Positions 34,585 to 43,231 of a stretch of 64,000 bases of DNA are shown here, one piece after another. The stretch is from Adhaeribacter soli (lineage in GTDB: Bacteria > Bacteroidota > Bacteroidia > Cytophagales > Hymenobacteraceae): NCBI RefSeq assembly GCF_008727925.1, contig NZ_VTWT01000012.1:105113-169112 (forward strand), written 5' to 3'. The position numbers and the translations under genes were made by a program. A model generated the notes under the pieces. It was not told the origin of the DNA, did no database searches, and was given only the letters and a program-made list of their open reading frames with translations. Positions within the stretch are counted from its first letter, which is position 1. Every line of letters starts with the position of its first letter.

Positions 34585-35514
34585 TTGAAGATCAATCGTT
34601 TTTACGCGGCGGCCATGGCTGCTTTTATTATCTGGGGGTTTGTGCCTTTGCCTTTACGAGCTTTAAGCGGCTACCCCAGCGGACAGATCCTGTTTTTCCG
34701 GATCCTGGTTTCAGCGGGGCTTTTGCTGGTGCTTTTAATCTCCGCCAAACGCCGGGAAGCCGTAGAAACGGTAACCCGGTTCCGGAACGGTGAGGTAAAG
34801 GAGAAAAGGAATCTGGTATTGTTTACCGCCGCCGGCGGCATGCTGCTTCCCCTTAACTGGCTGCTTTATATTTATGTGATCAACAACGTTTCCATTCAAA
34901 CGGCTTCGTTTGCGTACTTACTCTGCCCTATTTTAACGGCGGTACTGGGCTTTTTGCTTTTAAAGGAGAAGCTGAATCGGAACCAGTGGCTGGCTATCGG
35001 CCTGAGTGTGATAAGCTGCTGCCTGATCGGGATCGGGCAGGTAACCAATTTATTGTTCAGCATTCTGATTGCGGGCAGTTATGCCCTGTACCTGATCACC
35101 CAGAAAGTGCTGAAAGATTATGACAAGATCGTGCTGCTGGCTATGCAATTGCTGCTGGCAATTTTGCTTATCGGTCCGTTTTACAGCTATTTCCAGGGAG
35201 AAGGGGAAGCCTTGCCTGGACTTCACTTCTTTGGTTTTATTCTGATATTAAGCGCCGTTTTTACGGTGCTGCCGCTGTTTCTGAACCTGTACGGGCTAAA
35301 AGAGCTAAGTTCGGGCACCATCGGCATTCTGATGTACCTGAACCCGATCATTAACTTCCTGTTGGCATTTTTGTATTACAAGGAAGAAGCAACGCTGCAG
35401 CAAGGTCTGGCTTATGCCTTGATCTTCGTCTCCGTTATTTTGTATAACCTGAAGATCAGGAAAGCCGGCGCATTGCCATCTTCCTCCGGAAATTCAGAGA
35501 TCTGTTGCTATTGA
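34585..35514 (+). CDS. EamA/RarD-like transporter of the DMT superfamily
   Basis: 309 residues from a TTG start (MKINRFYAAAMAAFIIWGF). Ten predicted membrane helices form two EamA repeats. The first helix IIWGFVPLPLRALSGYPSGQILFFRI fits the RarD subgroup, as do NWLLYIYVINNVSIQTASFAYLLCPI and GLKELSSGTIGILMYLNPIINFLLAFLYYKEE later. RarD proteins are inner-membrane drug/metabolite exporters whose substrates are mostly unknown (chloramphenicol in the name-giving case). The start choice rests on the -7 box 26 bp upstream, which leaves little room for an earlier start. Confidence 0.88.
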   Translation: MKINRFYAAAMAAFIIWGFVPLPLRALSGYPSGQILFFRILVSAGLLLVLLISAKRREAVETVTRFRNGEVKEKRNLVLFTAAGGMLLPLNWLLYIYVINNVSIQTASFAYLLCPILTAVLGFLLLKEKLNRNQWLAIGLSVISCCLIGIGQVTNLLFSILIAGSYALYLITQKVLKDYDKIVLLAMQLLLAILLIGPFYSYFQGEGEALPGLHFFGFILILSAVFTVLPLFLNLYGLKELSSGTIGILMYLNPIINFLLAFLYYKEEATLQQGLAYALIFVSVILYNLKIRKAGALPSSSGNSEICCY

Positions 35515-35530
35515 ACTTGCCGGCCGGTTA

Positions 35531-35740
35531 TTACACCGACATGCTCAGCAGCAGGTTCTCAAAGAAAGAAGATTTTGTCTTCGGGGCTCCGTTAGCCGGC
35601 AGTTTATTCCCGGCTAACGCGCGGGGAGCAGAAAAGGCAGCCATGCTGCTGGTTTCTTCAGCGGAATTACTGAAAGAAGTGTTTAATAAAGTTGCCTTGG
35701 CAGCGGTGCGCCAGGCGCGGTAGTTTGAAGAAAAAGCCAT
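35531..35740 (-). CDS. Possible small protein, unrecognised
   Basis: 69 codons with an ATG start (MAFSSNYRAWRTAAKATLL) and codon choice typical of the window (CTG, GCC, AAC, CGC). It is rich in A, S, N and K, with no membrane segment or known motif. An overlapping frame of 72 codons on the plus strand (35505-35723, TTG start, overlapping the RarD-like gene end) is an alternative; at most one is likely real. It lies in a convergent position between the RarD-like and DUF5686 genes. Function unknown. Confidence 0.33.
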   Translation of the reverse strand: MAFSSNYRAWRTAAKATLLNTSFSNSAEETSSMAAFSAPRALAGNKLPANGAPKTKSSFFENLLLSMSV

Positions 35741-35868
35741 CGTCGTCAGTTTTAGATTTTAGAATTCGTTTGAACTGAATAACGCCGGTACTTTTCAAAG
35801 GTTCAGCTTAAGCAGGCCACTGAACACGAATCAAAAGTTACTATTCGAATAATCCTATTCGTTTAGTT

Positions 35869-38472
35869 TTAAAAGCCAAAGCCTACCCGAAAACCGGACC
35901 GTACTTTTTCGCCTTCCTGGAAACCGGTATAGAAATCGGCCCGCAAAATTTTGAAGATGTGCTCTAATCCGATACCCACTTCCACATAGTTTCTGGACTC
36001 GATGGTATTCAGGTAATTGACATTGAGCACTTCCTGCAGCTTGCCGCGCCGGATAAAGGGAAGTTTGTTCAGGATGAACCCGTTGAAATGGTGGCTGAAG
36101 TGCGCTTCGAAATACCGGTTATTGGTGCTGTAAAGGTAATAATCGAGCAACTGGAAACCGCCGAAGCCGCCGGCGTAAACGGTACGGTTGCCCGCAAAAT
36201 GCCGGTAATCCATGAGCCACATGCTTTTGTTGTTCACGAAAGTACCGCCCGTTACCCAGTAATTCGAACTTCCGAAAAGGCCCAGCTCCACTTCGTCGCT
36301 AATCAATAAAGCTACCCGGTCGTAATTTACGTCGGAGCCCAGCAGGTTTTTGAAGCCTTTGGTATAGCCCAAGGTAAAAGCCGGGTATTTGGAAGCCAGG
36401 TTAATTTTGCGGTTCGGGCGGCTGATGTACTGCTGCCCCGGCCGCCACTGCAGGTTCAGGTTCAGGGTAAGCGCCTGGTTGCGGCCAAAGGACGCATCGG
36501 GCAGCTCGGCATTCACGGGCAGATTGGGCGTGAACGCGCGGGTAGCCCGATCGCTGAACGTAAAATTGGTGCTGTTAAATAACTCGTGCCGGTCGGCAAA
36601 CTCCAGCAAACCGATAATGTTCAGCCCGTTCACGATCTCGGTTCTTTCTTCCAGACGGGCGTAACGTTTCTCGTAGAGCTTCATGTAGTTCCGTTCGGCC
36701 AAAAGGGTATAAACCGTATTCCAGAAAGTAGCGATCGGGTTGTTGCTGTTGAACTGGCTCACAAACTTTCCGCCTTCTACGGTAAAAGTACCATTCTTAA
36801 CGGGGTTGTAGTAATAACTTGATTTCAGGTTGGCATAGAACTTTTCGCTGCTGAAACCATACCGGGCGGTAGGAATAACTTCGTAATAACGGCGGTCTTC
36901 GTAGCGTTTGCGGTACTGAAACCCGGGGTTTACCACCAGGCCTTCTACGGTATTGAATTGCAGAAAGGAATTGTATTCCAGGGGAGCCAGCAAAGGATCT
37001 ACGCTGAAGGACTGACGGGTAAAGGAATGGTAATAGGTGTAGCCGCTCAGAAACAAACTGGAGAAGCTGAATTTGTTGCGGATCTTATCTACAGAATCTT
37101 TGTAAGGTTTCGATTCTACAATAGCCTGCAGGCTGTCTTTGGTTTTGTAGTCTTTAATTTCTTCCTCGGATAGCGGAATAGGCCTTTCTTCTTCCCAATA
37201 GGTGCTGTCTTTTTTATTGGCGCCTTCTTCCACGGCTAACAGCTCGTTGTTGAAATGCTTTTTATCGAAGAGCTGCTCCTGCTCCGCGGCTATTTTCTTC
37301 CGGACTTTTCTTTTGGGTTTGGCTACAGTAACGGGTTCGGGTTTTGGCGCCTCAGCCATAGCGTTTTGAATTTGTTCGGAAGCCTGCTTTGCCCTTTGCG
37401 CGGCCACGACGTAGGCTGCCGGCTGCACCTGGTATTTCGAATAAATTACGTTCACGTAGCCATTCCCCTTAAAACCCAAGCCCGAAAACCGGAAAACCAG
37501 CTTCTGGGAGATCGGCATCCAGACGCCGGAATTATTGATGGGCGCAAAAACCTGGTTTACCTGCACGGAATCCAGAAATTCGAGCTGGGTGTTTTTGTTC
37601 AGGGTCAGGTTCAGGCTTTGCAGCCGCCATTCGCCGTCTACCAGGTACACGTAGCCTTTAAAAGCAGGGTCGTTTTTGCGGATGGGCGTAACTTTTATTT
37701 TATGAATGTGGCGGCCGTTTTCCTGGGAAGTACCCATAAGTTCGTAGCGGTAAAACAAAAAAGCGTTGGCTGCCAGCGGCGACACAAAGCCGCGCGGCGT
37801 GAGGCCTTCTACTTTCAGCAGGTTTTCGTAAAAATTAAAATTGAAATCGGTAGCTTGGTTGAAGCTGATGGTTTTGTTGCTGCCGCTCATTTTGGAAGAG
37901 ATCAGTTTTTCGCGGAATTTATCCGGCTGCTTAAAGCTCAGTTCTGACACCGATTCCGACAAGTATACAATACCGGGTTTAATATCGGTTACCTTTACCA
38001 GGCCCAGCACTTTTTTGGGTACTTCGGTCAGGCGCTGCAGGTTTTTTATGTACACCCGGCACTGGTAGGCTTCCGTTTCTTTTAAGTGATATTTCCGGCG
38101 GTCCATGGCGGCTTTGATCATGGCATAGGCCGGGTCTTTGGCGTTGGCTTTCACCACCACTTCGCCCAGGTTATACGCTTCCGGCACCAGTTGCACGTTA
38201 TGCTCTTTTTCGCCTTCGCCCAGGGTAATGGTATGCACCTGAGCTTTGTACCCGATGTACTGGAACACGATTTCGTAGGTACCGGCCGGCAATTTGAACT
38301 GGTAATTTCCCTGTTCGTTGGCGGTGGTGCCGTTGGTGGTATTGCGCACGTAAATATTAGCAAAAGGCAGGGCTTCGTTATTCTCGCCGGTGATGCGGCC
38401 ATATAGGGTGCCGGCCCAACCCGAACTGCTGCCCAGCCAAAGAAAGCTTATCAGTAAAAAAAGGTATTTCAT
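35869..38472 (-). CDS. DUF5686 outer-membrane protein with N-terminal carboxypeptidase-like domain
   Basis: 867 residues. Signal peptide at 1-20 (LGSSSGWA). A carboxypeptidase-D regulatory-like beta sandwich spans about 21-105 (LYGRITGENNEALPFANIYVRNT ... YEIVFQYIGYKAQ), as at the start of TonB-dependent receptors. The rest is the DUF5686 region with a large C-terminal beta-barrel (IPTARYGFSSEKFYANLKSSYYY ... DFYTGFQEGEKVRSGFRVGFGF) ending in F. A linker rich in E, K and P occurs at about 365-440. It has no TonB plug domain, so it is not a classical receptor. The function of DUF5686 is unknown; outer-membrane location is inferred from the barrel and terminal Phe. Confidence 0.88.
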   Translation of the reverse strand: MKYLFLLISFLWLGSSSGWAGTLYGRITGENNEALPFANIYVRNTTNGTTANEQGNYQFKLPAGTYEIVFQYIGYKAQVHTITLGEGEKEHNVQLVPEAYNLGEVVVKANAKDPAYAMIKAAMDRRKYHLKETEAYQCRVYIKNLQRLTEVPKKVLGLVKVTDIKPGIVYLSESVSELSFKQPDKFREKLISSKMSGSNKTISFNQATDFNFNFYENLLKVEGLTPRGFVSPLAANAFLFYRYELMGTSQENGRHIHKIKVTPIRKNDPAFKGYVYLVDGEWRLQSLNLTLNKNTQLEFLDSVQVNQVFAPINNSGVWMPISQKLVFRFSGLGFKGNGYVNVIYSKYQVQPAAYVVAAQRAKQASEQIQNAMAEAPKPEPVTVAKPKRKVRKKIAAEQEQLFDKKHFNNELLAVEEGANKKDSTYWEEERPIPLSEEEIKDYKTKDSLQAIVESKPYKDSVDKIRNKFSFSSLFLSGYTYYHSFTRQSFSVDPLLAPLEYNSFLQFNTVEGLVVNPGFQYRKRYEDRRYYEVIPTARYGFSSEKFYANLKSSYYYNPVKNGTFTVEGGKFVSQFNSNNPIATFWNTVYTLLAERNYMKLYEKRYARLEERTEIVNGLNIIGLLEFADRHELFNSTNFTFSDRATRAFTPNLPVNAELPDASFGRNQALTLNLNLQWRPGQQYISRPNRKINLASKYPAFTLGYTKGFKNLLGSDVNYDRVALLISDEVELGLFGSSNYWVTGGTFVNNKSMWLMDYRHFAGNRTVYAGGFGGFQLLDYYLYSTNNRYFEAHFSHHFNGFILNKLPFIRRGKLQEVLNVNYLNTIESRNYVEVGIGLEHIFKILRADFYTGFQEGEKVRSGFRVGFGF

Positions 38473-38665
38473 AAGGCAGGAATAGCGCGTGTAACCGAAG
38501 CGGTAGCTAACATAACATTCAGCTAATATATCATAATCCTATCAGGAATAAACACTTCGCTTTTTTTCTTTGAAGAAACGAATGCGCTTGGTTGGGAAAT
38601 TTTCGAAACGGGACCGTTACTTTTTCCGGCCAGATCCCTACCATTTCCTTTTTATACAGGCATCT

Positions 38666-39775
38666 TCATTCTTTCGGAAGTTCTACAAAGAAAGTACTTC
38701 CTTCGTTTTCGCGGCTGCTGAACCAGATCCTGCCGTTATGCAGTTCAACGATAAGCTTAATAATACTCATGCCTAAACCCACGGCAGGTTCGCCCCGCAA
38801 GCCGGGCCGGCGGGCTTCGGTAAATCGGTCGAAGAGCAGGGGCTGCAGCGCGTCCGGAATACCGATGCCGTTATCCATGATGCGCAACTGCACGGCTTCC
38901 GGTTTGTCTTCGAGTTCTATTCTTATAATGCCGCCGTCCGGGGTAAATTTGATAGCATTGGAAACCAGGTTATTGATCACCTGCATGAGCTTTACATCGT
39001 CTATCATGGCAAAGATCTGGGGCTGACTGGCTTCTATTACAAACTTTTTGTCCATTTCTCTTTCGGCTGCCCGGAAGGTATCTATTATATCCCCGATCTT
39101 CGCCACCAGATCCAGGTGTTGCCGGTTAAGCTCTACTTTGGAAGACTCGATAAATTCGTGGTTCACCAGCGTGGTAATTAGCTCGAGGCTGCGCTGACTG
39201 GTTTCCTGAATGAGGCTCAATTTGTGAGATAGCTCCTGAAACTCGCGGGTATTTTCCGGCGAGGCAATATTGCTGCTCAGGCTAAGGCTGCGGATCAGGT
39301 TCAGAAAGCCGGAAAGGTCATGCGTTAGAATTTCCAACACGGAATTCTTCCGGGCCGCGTACTTTCTCAGCACTTCCAGGTACTGTTTTCGTTCGCTTAC
39401 ATCCTGCACCCACCCGGAAATGCTAAAACTCCCGTCTTCGTTGCGGATCAGGTACAATTCGGCGTACAGCCACTTTAACCGGCCATCCGGAAACTGCAAC
39501 CGAAACTCGAAGGTTTTATGATTGCTGCGCCGGGGCGCTTTATACCAGTTCCAGCAACGCAACACATGCCGGCGGTCCTGGGGCACAATGGCTTGCCACA
39601 AGCCGCCTGCACCTACCGTAAGTTCTTCCCGGTTTCTTTCCCAGATAAATTCGTAAGCCGGGCTCAGGTAAGTAAACTGCTGCGCGGGTACGTCGAAAAT
39701 AAAAAAGGCGTTTTGGGTATGTTCAGCCAGTTGTTCCAGCAAAAAAATATTCTCCGGATTGGCGCTCAGGTTCAT
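38666..39775 (-). CDS. PAS-domain sensor histidine kinase
   Basis: 369 residues, no membrane segment or signal peptide, so cytoplasmic. The PAS domain at about 15-130 includes a PAC end (FEFRLQFPDGRLKWLYAELYLI ... GWVQDVSERKQ). The dimerisation/phosphoacceptor helix has His152 in LTHDLSGFLNLI, an H-D-L variant of H-E-L/F. The ATPase domain has the N box VINNLVSNAIKFTPDGG, G1 DNGIGIPD, F box LFDRFTEA and G2 VGLGMSIIK. No response regulator gene is adjacent, so it is an orphan and its signal and target are unknown. Confidence 0.93.
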   Translation of the reverse strand: MNLSANPENIFLLEQLAEHTQNAFFIFDVPAQQFTYLSPAYEFIWERNREELTVGAGGLWQAIVPQDRRHVLRCWNWYKAPRRSNHKTFEFRLQFPDGRLKWLYAELYLIRNEDGSFSISGWVQDVSERKQYLEVLRKYAARKNSVLEILTHDLSGFLNLIRSLSLSSNIASPENTREFQELSHKLSLIQETSQRSLELITTLVNHEFIESSKVELNRQHLDLVAKIGDIIDTFRAAEREMDKKFVIEASQPQIFAMIDDVKLMQVINNLVSNAIKFTPDGGIIRIELEDKPEAVQLRIMDNGIGIPDALQPLLFDRFTEARRPGLRGEPAVGLGMSIIKLIVELHNGRIWFSSRENEGSTFFVELPKE

Positions 39776-40042
39776 GGTAAGGGTATGGGTCAGTTAAATA
39801 AACAGCGGTTTATCTGAAAGGTTAACCGCTTATACGCAACAAACTAAAAAAGTCTGAAGCGGCGGACCGGTTCCCGGAATTGTTTTCAGAACCACCCGGG
39901 AAGAAAACTTTCGGCCGGCGCAAAAACGGTATGACTGCCGCTGAAAAACCCAAAACCTTGCGTTTTGCCCGGCAAGTTTTGAAACATTCAAATAAAATCC
40001 TGATTATCATTCTATTTTTTCGTGAAAATAAAAATCACTCCC

Positions 40043-40050
40043 TAACTTTG
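40043..40050 (+). promoter_or_regulatory. -7 box of carB
   Basis: TAACTTTG matches TAnnTTTG, 23 bp before the carB ATG. The sequence 20 bp upstream is T-rich (TTTTTTCG) without an exact TTG. The rest of the 39776-40042 gap shows no gene. Confidence 0.6.
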
Positions 40051-40073
40051 GGCAATTTATACCTATACCACTC

Positions 40074-42887
40074 ATGCCCAGAGACACCAGTATCCGTTCC
40101 GTTTTAATTATTGGCTCCGGCCCTATTGTAATTGGTCAGGCCGCTGAATTCGATTATTCCGGCACCCAGGCCGCCCGCTCGCTCCGCGAAGAAGGCATAG
40201 AAGTTACCCTCATCAATTCCAACCCGGCTACCATCATGACCGACAGCATAACTGCTGATAACGTGTACCTGAAGCCGCTCGAGAAAAAATACATCATCGA
40301 GATCCTTGAAAAGCACAAAATAGACGCCGTTCTCCCAACCATGGGCGGCCAGACCGCCCTGAACCTGGCGATTGACTGCGAAAATGCGGGCATCTGGGAA
40401 AAGTACGGCGTAAAAATTATCGGGGTAGATATCAAGGCCATTGAAACCACCGAAGACCGCGAGAAATTCCGTCAGAAAATGATCGAATTGGGCGTGAATG
40501 TTTGCAAAGGCAGAACGGCCCGCTCATTCCTGGAAGGCAAGGAAATTGCCCAGGAAATTGGTTTCCCGCTGGTTATTCGTCCGTCTTATACCTTAGGTGG
40601 CGCTGGCGGCGGTTTCGTGGAAAAGCCGGAAGATTTCGACAAAGCCCTGGCTGCTGGTCTGCACGCTTCGCCGGTACACGAAGTGCTGGTAGAGCAAAGC
40701 ATTTTAGGCTGGAAAGAATACGAACTGGAAGTACTCCGCGACAACAACCAGAACATCATCATCATCTGCTCCATCGAGAACTTCGACCCGATGGGCATTC
40801 ACACCGGCGACTCCATTACCGTTGCGCCGGCCATGACCTTGCCGGACACCGTTTACCAACGCATGCGCGATTTAGCCATTAAGATGATGAACGGGATTGG
40901 CCAATATGCCGGCGGTTGCAACGTGCAGTTCTCGGTAAACCCGGAAGACGACACCATTATTGCCATCGAAATTAACCCGCGCGTAAGCCGTTCTTCGGCC
41001 CTGGCTTCCAAAGCTACCGGTTACCCGATCGCAAAAATTGCCGCAAAACTGGCTATTGGTTACAACTTAGATGAGCTGAAAAACGCCATTACCAAAACCA
41101 CTTCCGCTTTCTTTGAACCGGCTTTAGACTACGTAATTGTAAAGATCCCGCGCTGGAACTTCGATAAATTTAAAGGCACGAATAAAACCTTAGGCCTGCA
41201 AATGAAGTCGGTAGGCGAAGTGATGGGCATTGGCCGTACCTTCCAGGAAGCCTTGCAGAAAGCCTGCCAGAGCTTAGAGATCAAGCGGAACGGGATTGGC
41301 GCCGACGGCAAGGAAATGACCAATTACGATCAGCTGATCGATAGTCTGACCAACGCCAGCTGGAACCGCCTGTTCAGCATTAAAGATGCCATGAAGTTTG
41401 GTATTCCTACTAATACGATCCGGAAGATCACCAAAATTGACCCGTGGTTCCTGAACCAGATCGAGCAGCTGAACGATACCGAGAAGGCAATGGGCCAATA
41501 CACGCTGGAAACCCTGCCGGAAGAAATGCTGCGCAAAGCCAAGCAGCAAGGCTACGCCGACCGCCAGATCGCCCACATCCTGCGCTGCCTGGAAAGCGAA
41601 GTGCATAAACGCCGCATGGAACTGGGCATTAAGCGCGTGTACAAACTGGTAGATACCTGCGCCGCCGAATTCGAAGCTAAAACGCCTTACTACTACTCTA
41701 CTTTCGAAGGCGAAAACGAATCGGTAGTGTCGGACAAGAAAAAGATCGTGGTGCTGGGTTCCGGTCCGAACCGCATTGGTCAGGGCATCGAGTTTGACTA
41801 CTCCTGCGTGCACGGCGTACTGGCGGCGCGCGAGTGCGGCTACGAAACCATCATGATCAACTGCAACCCGGAAACCGTTTCCACCGACTTCGATATTTCG
41901 GATAAGCTGTACTTCGAGCCGGTATTCTGGGAGCACATTTACGACATCATTCAGCACGAAAAACCGGAAGGCGTAATTGTGCAGCTCGGTGGCCAAACGG
42001 CCCTGAAACTGGCGGAAAAACTGGACCGCTACGGCATCAAAATTCTGGGAACGAGCTTCCAGAGCTTAGACTTAGCTGAAGACCGCGGCGCGTTCTCTAC
42101 CCTGCTGAAAAACAACAACATCCCGTATCCGCCGTTTGCCTCTGTAACTTCCGCCGAAGAAGCGATTGAACTATCCCGTCAGCTACGGTTCCCGCTTTTG
42201 GTGCGCCCAAGCTACGTACTCGGTGGCCAGAGCATGAAGATCGTGATCAACGAGCAGGAACTCGAAGCGCAAGTAGTAGATATTCTGAAAGACAATCCGG
42301 GCAATAAAGTACTCCTCGACCACTTCTTAGACCGTGCCATCGAAGCCGAAGCCGATGCGATCTGCGACGGCGAAGACGTGCACATTCTGGGTATTATGGA
42401 GCACATCGAGCCGGCCGGCATCCACTCCGGAGATTCTTACGCGGTACTGCCGCCATTCGATCTTTCGGATAACGTGATGAAGCAAATTGAAGACCACACG
42501 AAGAAGATTGCGCTGGCTTTGAATACCGTGGGCGTAATTAACATTCAGTTTGCCGTGAAAGATGAAGTGGTTTACGTGATCGAAGCGAACCCACGGGCTT
42601 CGCGCACCATGCCGTTCATTGCCAAAGCCTACCGGGAACCGTACATTAACTACGCAACCAAAATCATGCTGGGCCACGCCAAGGTGAAGGACTTCAAGTT
42701 CAACCCGCATAAAGAAGGTTACGCCATTAAAGTACCGGTATTCTCTTACAGCAAATTCCCGGATATCGAAAAAGAGCTTGGTCCGGAAATGAAATCGACC
42801 GGCGAAGGCATTTACTTTATCGATGACCTGCAGGATGATTATTTCCAGAAGGTTTACGCCGAGCGGAACTTGTATCTGAGCCGGTAA
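40074..42887 (+). CDS. carB: Carbamoyl-phosphate synthase large subunit lacking the allosteric domain
   Basis: 937 residues. Makes carbamoyl phosphate from bicarbonate, ammonia (from CarA) and two ATP for pyrimidine and arginine synthesis. Both homologous halves are present: SVLIIGSGPIVIGQAAEFDYSG at the N-terminus and KIVVLGSGPNRIGQGIEFDYSC at about 558-580, each with ATP-grasp blocks (RPSYTLGGAGGG, RPSYVLGGQSM) and metal-ligand segments (AIEINPRVSRSSALASKATGYPIA, VIEANPRASRTMPFIAKAY). The protein stops after GPEMKSTGEGIYFIDDL..., matching the end of the second synthetase domain of the 1073-residue E. coli enzyme; the MGS-like allosteric domain (about 937-1073 there) is absent. No carA is adjacent. 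Confidence 0.96.
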   Translation: MPRDTSIRSVLIIGSGPIVIGQAAEFDYSGTQAARSLREEGIEVTLINSNPATIMTDSITADNVYLKPLEKKYIIEILEKHKIDAVLPTMGGQTALNLAIDCENAGIWEKYGVKIIGVDIKAIETTEDREKFRQKMIELGVNVCKGRTARSFLEGKEIAQEIGFPLVIRPSYTLGGAGGGFVEKPEDFDKALAAGLHASPVHEVLVEQSILGWKEYELEVLRDNNQNIIIICSIENFDPMGIHTGDSITVAPAMTLPDTVYQRMRDLAIKMMNGIGQYAGGCNVQFSVNPEDDTIIAIEINPRVSRSSALASKATGYPIAKIAAKLAIGYNLDELKNAITKTTSAFFEPALDYVIVKIPRWNFDKFKGTNKTLGLQMKSVGEVMGIGRTFQEALQKACQSLEIKRNGIGADGKEMTNYDQLIDSLTNASWNRLFSIKDAMKFGIPTNTIRKITKIDPWFLNQIEQLNDTEKAMGQYTLETLPEEMLRKAKQQGYADRQIAHILRCLESEVHKRRMELGIKRVYKLVDTCAAEFEAKTPYYYSTFEGENESVVSDKKKIVVLGSGPNRIGQGIEFDYSCVHGVLAARECGYETIMINCNPETVSTDFDISDKLYFEPVFWEHIYDIIQHEKPEGVIVQLGGQTALKLAEKLDRYGIKILGTSFQSLDLAEDRGAFSTLLKNNNIPYPPFASVTSAEEAIELSRQLRFPLLVRPSYVLGGQSMKIVINEQELEAQVVDILKDNPGNKVLLDHFLDRAIEAEADAICDGEDVHILGIMEHIEPAGIHSGDSYAVLPPFDLSDNVMKQIEDHTKKIALALNTVGVINIQFAVKDEVVYVIEANPRASRTMPFIAKAYREPYINYATKIMLGHAKVKDFKFNPHKEGYAIKVPVFSYSKFPDIEKELGPEMKSTGEGIYFIDDLQDDYFQKVYAERNLYLSR

Positions 42888-42897
42888 CCCCACCCAA

Positions 42898-42929
42898 CCC
42901 TCCCCTAATTCAGGGGAGGGCTTTTTTTT
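42898..42929 (+). terminator. Type-A hairpin serving as the carB terminator
   Basis: CCCTCCCCT (42898-42906) pairs with AGGGGAGGG (42912-42920), followed by C and T8. This is a textbook intrinsic terminator made from the dispersed repeat, 10 bp after the stop codon. Confidence 0.85.
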
Positions 42930-42987
42930 GATCAGGATCTTCAGGATTTGAGGATTTGCAGGACAATTGTTTTAATGAAATTCATGG

Positions 42988-43141
42988 CCATGTAGGGACA
43001 TGGCTTGACCTGTCCGCACGCATTCCCGATCAGGTTTTGCTGCTGCTATTTAAATTTGATTTTGAACGCAATTCATAAAATCGTGTTCAGATAATTGGAC
43101 GCAATAACGTGCGGACAGGTCAAGCCCTGTCCCTACGTGGG
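42988..43141. repeat. Inverted repeat nested inside the type-A pair
   Basis: The arm 42988-43020 (contains GGCTTGACCTGTCCGCACG) is matched inverted by 43108-43141 with three to four differences. The arms fold individually (GGACAGG-CCTGTCC in the right copy). They are a different family from the flanking type-A elements. Confidence 0.85.
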
Positions 43142-43231
43142 TTTTACTTTTTCAGCCCAAAACCCTACCGTTTACCCATGCATGCCGATCAAAAAGTCCT
43201 CCCCTGTTTTTAGGGGAGGATTTAGGTGGGG

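Noticed and set aside
41274..41996. 240-codon minus-strand frame inside carB
   Set aside because: It lies fully within the conserved carB coding sequence. The product (many F, H, V, Q) is typical of antisense translation of GC-rich genes.
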